Part shown: positions 60,003 to 64,000 of the stretch, one piece after another
Numbering within the stretch: the first letter of the stretch is position 1
Layout: every line of letters begins with the position of its first letter
Assembly: GCF_016595435.1 (NCBI RefSeq)
Contig: NZ_JAENIJ010000012.1
Coordinates: 1-64,000, forward strand
From: Luteolibacter pohnpeiensis
GTDB lineage: Bacteria > Verrucomicrobiota > Verrucomicrobiia > Verrucomicrobiales > Akkermansiaceae
Reading direction: 5' to 3'
Length of the DNA stretch: 64,000 nt
The notes under the pieces: model-generated
What the model saw: the letters and a program-made list of their open reading frames with translations, nothing else
What the model was told of the DNA's origin: nothing
Database searches by the model: none
Translations under genes and position numbers: made by a program

Positions 60003-60467
60003 TCAGTCTTCGACTTCCACCACGAGATTGATCTCGACTGCAACGTTGAGTGGCAGTGCGGCGGCGCCGAGTGCGGTGCGGGAGTGCTTGCCTTTGTCGC
60101 CGAAGACTTCGACCAGAAACTCAGAAGCGCCGTTGACGACGACCGGATGACCAAAGAAGTCCGGCTCGGAATTGACGAAGCCGTTGAGCGCAACGATTTG
60201 CTTCACCTTGTCGAGTGAACCGATTTCTTCACGGACCACGGCGAGGCGGTTGAGAATGATCATGCGGGCGCCTTCAGCCGCTTCTTCGACTGAAACTGCG
60301 GATGGCACTTTGCCGAGGATTTTGCGCTCGCCTTCGATCGGTAAACCGCCGGAAAGAAACAGCAAATTGCCGGAGCGGACGCAGTTGACGTATGCTGCCA
60401 CAGGAGCAGGAACTGCAGGAAGCGTGTAGCCGAGGGATTCGATTTTTTCGAGGATGGAGTCAGTCAT
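60003..60467 (-). CDS. RidA family protein
   Basis: A 154-residue protein of the RidA/YjgF superfamily, in the 150-residue branch: LGYTLPAVPAPVAAYVNCVRSGNLLFLSGGLP, ILNRLAVVREEIGSLDKVKQIVALNGFVNSEPDF and KHSRTALGAAALPLNVAVEINLVVEV. Canonical RidA removes reactive enamine/imine intermediates; whether this branch keeps that activity is uncertain. It follows the M23 peptidase gene by 12 bases. Confidence 0.85.
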   Translation of the reverse strand: MTDSILEKIESLGYTLPAVPAPVAAYVNCVRSGNLLFLSGGLPIEGERKILGKVPSAVSVEEAAEGARMIILNRLAVVREEIGSLDKVKQIVALNGFVNSEPDFFGHPVVVNGASEFLVEVFGDKGKHSRTALGAAALPLNVAVEINLVVEVED

Positions 60468-60479
60468 TTTTTTGAAAGG

Positions 60480-61517
60480 TTACTTCGCATCGGGGAAATC
60501 ATCGGTGATCAAGGAAACCAAATCCTTCCCGAGATTCGTCAACGAGGCGCGGTTGCCTTCGCCGACGATCAACCCACGGGTCAAGTATTTCTGCGGGATG
60601 GTGGATGGGCGGATCTGAATCACGAGCGGCGATGTTACCTCGCGCTGGCTGGCGACGAAGGCGATGGGATGGCCGGTTTCGCTGAAGCTGATTTCCCAGG
60701 ATTTGGCATTGCTGGTGTCGCCCGATGCGATCCACGGATAGCGTTTGACGAAATCAGGAACGCCGGTGAATGGGATGGCGACCTTGAAATAAACCGGTGT
60801 CTTGAGAATGAACTGACTGAATGTCAGATCCGGATTTGCCTGATGCTCAAGGAAAAAGCGTGAAACTTCCACGCCCGACAAGTTCATGCCATTGTAGACG
60901 CCATGATAGTTGGTGCCGCCGGAATGGGTTTTGAACCAACTTTCGTAGCGGGTGCTCATGAGGAACGCCAATTCCAGGTGCACGTGGGCGCGGGTGCGAT
61001 TGATGCCAGCCCCGGTGTAGCCCATTTGGCCAAGAACGGATCCGCATTTCACGACGTCGCCTGGTTTGCAGGTGATTTGTGAAAGGTGAGCGTAGAGGGA
61101 ATACACCGATGAGTTCTCCCAGCGGTGTTCCACCACGATGTATTTTCCGTAATTGCTGCGTCCGGCAATCGGGCTCGTGTGGACCACCGTGCCATCCGCG
61201 ATGGCGCTTACGAGATCCAGAGGATTGCCTGCCTTGTCGCGTTTGACCGGCTTGATGTCGATTCCTTCGTGAAATTTGGTCAGCACCAGTTCGCCATTCA
61301 CCCGGATGGGGGTGCGGACATAGCCGAAGGCCCCGCCTTCCCAGGGTTTCGAAGTCACGCCGTCGATCGTGCGATCCACGTATTGGAAAAATTGGTCGGG
61401 CTCTCCGGTGAGCAGATGGTGGTTATCGGTGGGGAGTCGCAGCTCGATGGATTGGGCTCTGAGCGCGCCGCTTAGGCTGGCCAGAACGACGAGAATGCGG
61501 AGCATTCGTGAGGGCAT
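60480..61517 (-). CDS. secreted M23 family metallopeptidase
   Basis: A 345-residue exported protein: signal peptide (LRILVVLASLSGALRA), then a LysM-less LytM/M23 peptidase domain with HEGIDIKPV (zinc histidine/aspartate) and HVHLEL (second histidine pair) around NYGKYIVVEHRWENSSVYSLYAHLSQITC. A long C-terminal extension of about 150 residues follows. Expected to cut peptidoglycan cross-bridges or act in cell-wall remodelling. Confidence 0.87.
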   Translation of the reverse strand: MPSRMLRILVVLASLSGALRAQSIELRLPTDNHHLLTGEPDQFFQYVDRTIDGVTSKPWEGGAFGYVRTPIRVNGELVLTKFHEGIDIKPVKRDKAGNPLDLVSAIADGTVVHTSPIAGRSNYGKYIVVEHRWENSSVYSLYAHLSQITCKPGDVVKCGSVLGQMGYTGAGINRTRAHVHLELAFLMSTRYESWFKTHSGGTNYHGVYNGMNLSGVEVSRFFLEHQANPDLTFSQFILKTPVYFKVAIPFTGVPDFVKRYPWIASGDTSNAKSWEISFSETGHPIAFVASQREVTSPLVIQIRPSTIPQKYLTRGLIVGEGNRASLTNLGKDLVSLITDDFPDAK

Positions 61518-61525
61518 GTCAGTCT

Positions 61526-62020
61526 TTATTTCTTATTTCCCTTAGGCTTCTTCTGGCCAATCCGCGGGATGATTTTATCGAAGGCATTGATGTCATCCAG
61601 GGTGACATCGCGCCAGATGACGATGACGCCATCCTTGATTGCCTTATCGATAATCACAGCATCGACAAAGCGCCCATTGACCTGCGCGCACATCATTTTC
61701 CCCTCGTTTGCCAGCGAAATGGCTTCGTAGCGCTGGGCGGCGTTTTCCTTCAGTTTGAAAACTATGCCGTAGGTGGATTCGTCGTCGGCGGGAAATGGTG
61801 CCATGTTTTCAATGTCCCGGACGGAAAAGTCAGGCACGCGGCGGAAATATTTCGTGCTGCCATCTGGCATCTTGAACGGAACAATCATCTTCGGATTGTC
61901 GGAGGCTTCTGTCTCGACGTGGAAGGAGATGGAGAGCTTTTCGTCCGCTTTTCCTCCAGCGCGCGCGCCGCAAATGGAGAGGGCGATCATAGCGATCAGA
62001 ACCGTGATTCGTTGGAACAT
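61526..62020 (-). CDS. exported protein with SecDF P1-head-like domain
   Basis: A 164-residue exported protein: signal peptide (FQRITVLIAMIALSICGARA), then a small alpha/beta domain in which YEAISLANEGKMMCAQVNGRFVDAVIIDKAIKDGVIVIW resembles the P1-head module of SecD/SecDF (start of the NxGkxlAivldGkvisaPvI pattern). No membrane helices, so a free periplasmic copy of such a module is proposed. It precedes the M23 peptidase by 8 bases on the same strand. The family call is tentative. Confidence 0.65.
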   Translation of the reverse strand: MFQRITVLIAMIALSICGARAGGKADEKLSISFHVETEASDNPKMIVPFKMPDGSTKYFRRVPDFSVRDIENMAPFPADDESTYGIVFKLKENAAQRYEAISLANEGKMMCAQVNGRFVDAVIIDKAIKDGVIVIWRDVTLDDINAFDKIIPRIGQKKPKGNKK

Positions 62021-62121
62021 GGGCGGATTCAAGCATACTTGGAGCGCGCAGAAAGCAAAATCGGGGGCATGACGCACACCATTGCCGTTGACCGGGGCCG
62101 CTGGGATGGCAACTGTGCTCC

Positions 62122-63174
62122 ATGTTTATCGATCACATCCGTATTTTTGCGAAGGCCGGCGACGGCGGCGATGGCGTCGTTTCGTGGCGCCGCGAGAAAT
62201 TCGTGCCCAAAGGTGGCCCGGATGGAGGCGATGGCGGGGCCGGCGGCGATATCATCCTCGTCGTGGACCCATCGACAGACAATCTCCGCCAATACCACTA
62301 CGATCCGAAATTGGTCGCCGATGACGGCAAGAACGGCGCGGGCGGTCGCAAAACCGGCAAGGGCGGCAAGAAAGTCTACGGCAAAGTTCCTCCAGGCACC
62401 GTGGTGTATCGGAGCAACGCCACCACCGTGCAGGAAGCGGTTGATTTCGAACGCAGTGACGAAGGGATCGATTTGGAGCCGGTCGCGGATTTGACCGAGG
62501 ACGGTCAGGAGTTCGTGCTTTGCAAAGGCGGCGAGCCAGGCAAGGGGAACTGGAATTTCAAAACCGCAACCAACCGCGCTCCAACCGAGCACACCCTCGG
62601 CACACCCGGCGATCAGGGAGTTTTCTATCTGGAACTGCGTCGTATTGCCGATGCGGGCTTCGTCGGATTCCCAAATGCCGGGAAATCGACCCTGCTGGGT
62701 AAACTTTCCGCCGCGAAGCCGAAGGTGGCGTCTTATCCGTTCACCACCTTGCAGCCGATGGTTGGAGTGGTGGAATTCCCAGGCTTTCGCCGCTGCACGC
62801 TGGCGGATATTCCTGGTTTGATCGAAGGCGCGCACGCGAATCGCGGGCTCGGCCACGAGTTCCTTCGCCACATCACCCGCTGCCGCGTGCTGCTGTTTGT
62901 GTTGGACATGGCCGGAAGTGAAGGTCGCGATCCGATTACCGATTTGGAAATCCTCCGCCGCGAGGTGAAGGAATATGATGAAGAATTGGCACGCTTCCCA
63001 TGGAAGGTGATTGCCAACAAAATGGACATGGAGGGGGCTGCTGAAAATCTGGAATTATTCCGCCAGCGTTTCCCGAATGCCGATGTGGTCGCGATTTCCG
63101 CCGAATCTGGTGATGGATTGGACGATCTGAAGCAAATGCTCGATAACGAAGTCGGGTATCGGTTTGTGAAGTAA
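62122..63174 (+). CDS. obgE: GTPase ObgE/CgtA
   Basis: A 350-residue Obg-family GTPase acting in ribosome assembly and stress control. The glycine-rich Obg fold (AGDGGDGVVSWRREKFVPKG, GGDGGAGGDIILVVDPS) is followed by the G domain: GFPNAGKSTLLGKL, FTTLQPMVGVVEF, ADIPGLIEG and NKMDMEG. No C-terminal OCT extension, as in many Gram-negatives. ATG at 62122 follows no clear ribosome site. Confidence 0.95.
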   Translation: MFIDHIRIFAKAGDGGDGVVSWRREKFVPKGGPDGGDGGAGGDIILVVDPSTDNLRQYHYDPKLVADDGKNGAGGRKTGKGGKKVYGKVPPGTVVYRSNATTVQEAVDFERSDEGIDLEPVADLTEDGQEFVLCKGGEPGKGNWNFKTATNRAPTEHTLGTPGDQGVFYLELRRIADAGFVGFPNAGKSTLLGKLSAAKPKVASYPFTTLQPMVGVVEFPGFRRCTLADIPGLIEGAHANRGLGHEFLRHITRCRVLLFVLDMAGSEGRDPITDLEILRREVKEYDEELARFPWKVIANKMDMEGAAENLELFRQRFPNADVVAISAESGDGLDDLKQMLDNEVGYRFVK

Positions 63175-63180
63175 GCTGTC

Positions 63181-63546
63181 ATGGCCGAGCTGGTTTTCGT
63201 CTACGGCACCCTGAGAAAAGGCGGCTCGAATGAGTTTCGCATGGAGGGGTGCCGACTGATCGGCTCGGCGACCGTGGCAGGCTCGATTTATCGGATCGAT
63301 TGGTATCCCGGACTGCTTCTGCATTCGGGAAATGGGCAAGTGCGTGGCGAAGTCTACGAAGTCGGTGCAGCGTCATTGAAAGACCTCGATGCCTATGAAG
63401 GGGATGAATACCGCCGCTTGAAAGCGAAGGCTCAGCTTCAGGATGGAACTCTTCAGGAGGTATGGCTCTGGGAATGGCTGGGTGAGGTGGACCCAGCCGC
63501 AAAAATCACCACCGGTGATTGGCTTGATCAATCTGGAGTGGACTAG
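63181..63546 (+). CDS. gamma-glutamylcyclotransferase-like protein
   Basis: A 121-residue protein of the AIG2/GGCT fold: the opening VFVYGTLRKGGSNE (substrate YGSLxxG loop), VRGEVYEVGAASLKDLDAYEG with the proposed catalytic glutamate, and EYRRLKAKAQLQDG. Possible roles: gamma-glutamyl peptide or gamma-glutamylamine cyclisation. It follows obgE by 6 bases, so it is probably co-transcribed. Confidence 0.82.
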   Translation: MAELVFVYGTLRKGGSNEFRMEGCRLIGSATVAGSIYRIDWYPGLLLHSGNGQVRGEVYEVGAASLKDLDAYEGDEYRRLKAKAQLQDGTLQEVWLWEWLGEVDPAAKITTGDWLDQSGVD

Positions 63547-63622
63547 GGCAAGGATGGGCGAAGTTCCAGCGCTTGACTGCTTCCTTCCAAGCTCAACTCA
63601 ACGGTAAATTCACCATGGCGGT

Positions 63623-64000
63623 TTACTCGCTTTTTTCCGCCAATTGATGGGCGAGACTCAACGCTTCATCCCTGTCTCGGAGTTTGCCTTCGAGCTGCTC
63701 GGTCTGGATGGATTCGAGGATTTCTTTGAACGCCGGGCCTGGTTTCATGCCCATGTCGATCAAATCGCGACCGGTCACAAAAGGGGCGGGGATTAATGGT
63801 TGGGCGGCGAATTCCTCGGCTTTTGCCAGCAGGAATTCGTAGTTGTCCGTAAAACCATTGGATGAGCCGCAGTCGACCCGATGCAGCTCCATTTCTTTTT
63901 CGAAAGTTGGCTCCGCCATGAAGCGCTTCAATTTCGCGGTGCGCATCTGCTGCACGTTCATGAATTGCATGTGGCGGGCAACCATCGTGGTGGCAGCTTC
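63623..64000 (-). CDS. C-terminal part of CCA tRNA nucleotidyltransferase/poly(A) polymerase family, cut by window end
   Basis: The frame is open to the window edge and encodes the end of a class II CCA-adding/poly(A) polymerase family protein: MQFMNVQQMRTAKLKRFMAEPTFEKEMELHRVDCGSSNG, NYEFLLAKAEEF, PFVTGRDLIDMGMKPGPAFKEILESIQTEQLEG and a final DRDEALSLAHQL, which fit the RNA-binding C-terminal domain. The catalytic head lies beyond 64000. About 125 codons are visible. Confidence 0.8.
   Translation of the reverse strand, partial: EAATTMVARHMQFMNVQQMRTAKLKRFMAEPTFEKEMELHRVDCGSSNGFTDNYEFLLAKAEEFAAQPLIPAPFVTGRDLIDMGMKPGPAFKEILESIQTEQLEGKLRDRDEALSLAHQLAEKSE

Noticed and set aside
62029-62871. Minus-strand 280-codon frame
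   Set aside because: It is antisense to the intact obgE gene and has no recognisable domain.

Overview
The window is a chromosomal segment from a member of Verrucomicrobiota, probably near Akkermansiaceae/Verrucomicrobiaceae. This is inferred from gene content, not from a marker gene. The pointers are a PEP-CTERM protein ending in a short anchor helix and RRRK, two secreted formylglycine-type sulfatases, an SHD1-thioredoxin protein, an Ig-like surface protein whose tail ends in the phylum-typical FYRIT motif, and a secretin/PilMNO-like locus laid out like the Akkermansia pilus locus. Most genes lack a clear Shine-Dalgarno, and many are joined by ATGA, TGATG or TTGA overlaps.

Layout. 1-1.1 kb: an AT-rich edge with two unrecognised coupled frames. 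1.2-5.5 kb (minus): prmA, a possible 24-residue membrane peptide beside a G-run motif, a VanZ-like protein in one unit with a BrnT/CopG-like toxin-antitoxin pair, ribBA and a YqgE protein. 5.6-9.6 kb (plus): prepilin peptidase, a small membrane protein, a GH13 amylase with a three-codon leader, and a TPR protein. 9.6-14.9 kb (minus): ffh, miaA, a coupled 43-residue frame, murJ and a NodB deacetylase. 15-27 kb: lipoprotein, large Ig-like protein, ferritin-like protein, cysteine-less redoxin, cdsA-dxr, EF-hand protein, dynamin-like GTPase, Tat-lipoprotein deacetylase, MTA phosphorylase. 27.1-35.4 kb: tRNA-Arg(TCT), acyltransferase, two sulfatases around a PEP-CTERM protein, a DUF1826 protein, a thioredoxin, an L,D-transpeptidase and a DUF3108 protein.

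The most distinctive part is a minus-strand run from 51.5 down to about 35.5 kb. It starts with an ABC transporter (ATPase with altered motifs, and permease), a 293-residue unknown and a PilT-like ATPase. It continues with a major pilin, a GspL/PilM-N-like protein, a PilO-like protein, a PilP/GspC-like protein, a secretin, an unknown, a PilB/GspE ATPase and a PilC/GspF platform protein. It ends with a tightly coupled set of a second prepilin and five unknown membrane or secreted proteins. Together this looks like a complete but divergent type IV pilus / type II secretion machine with lineage-specific parts. The prepilin peptidase that would process both pilins is encoded 30 kb away at 5.6 kb.

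51.7-64 kb holds a methyltransferase, recF, a GldF-GldG-DUF4340 set without an adjacent ATPase, pdxH, tatD, a GNAT acetyltransferase, a RidA-family protein, an M23 peptidase, a SecDF-P1-like secreted protein, obgE, a gamma-glutamylcyclotransferase and the 3' part of a CCA-adding enzyme gene cut by the window end. I saw no rRNA, CRISPR array, insertion sequence, prophage or recognisable riboswitch.
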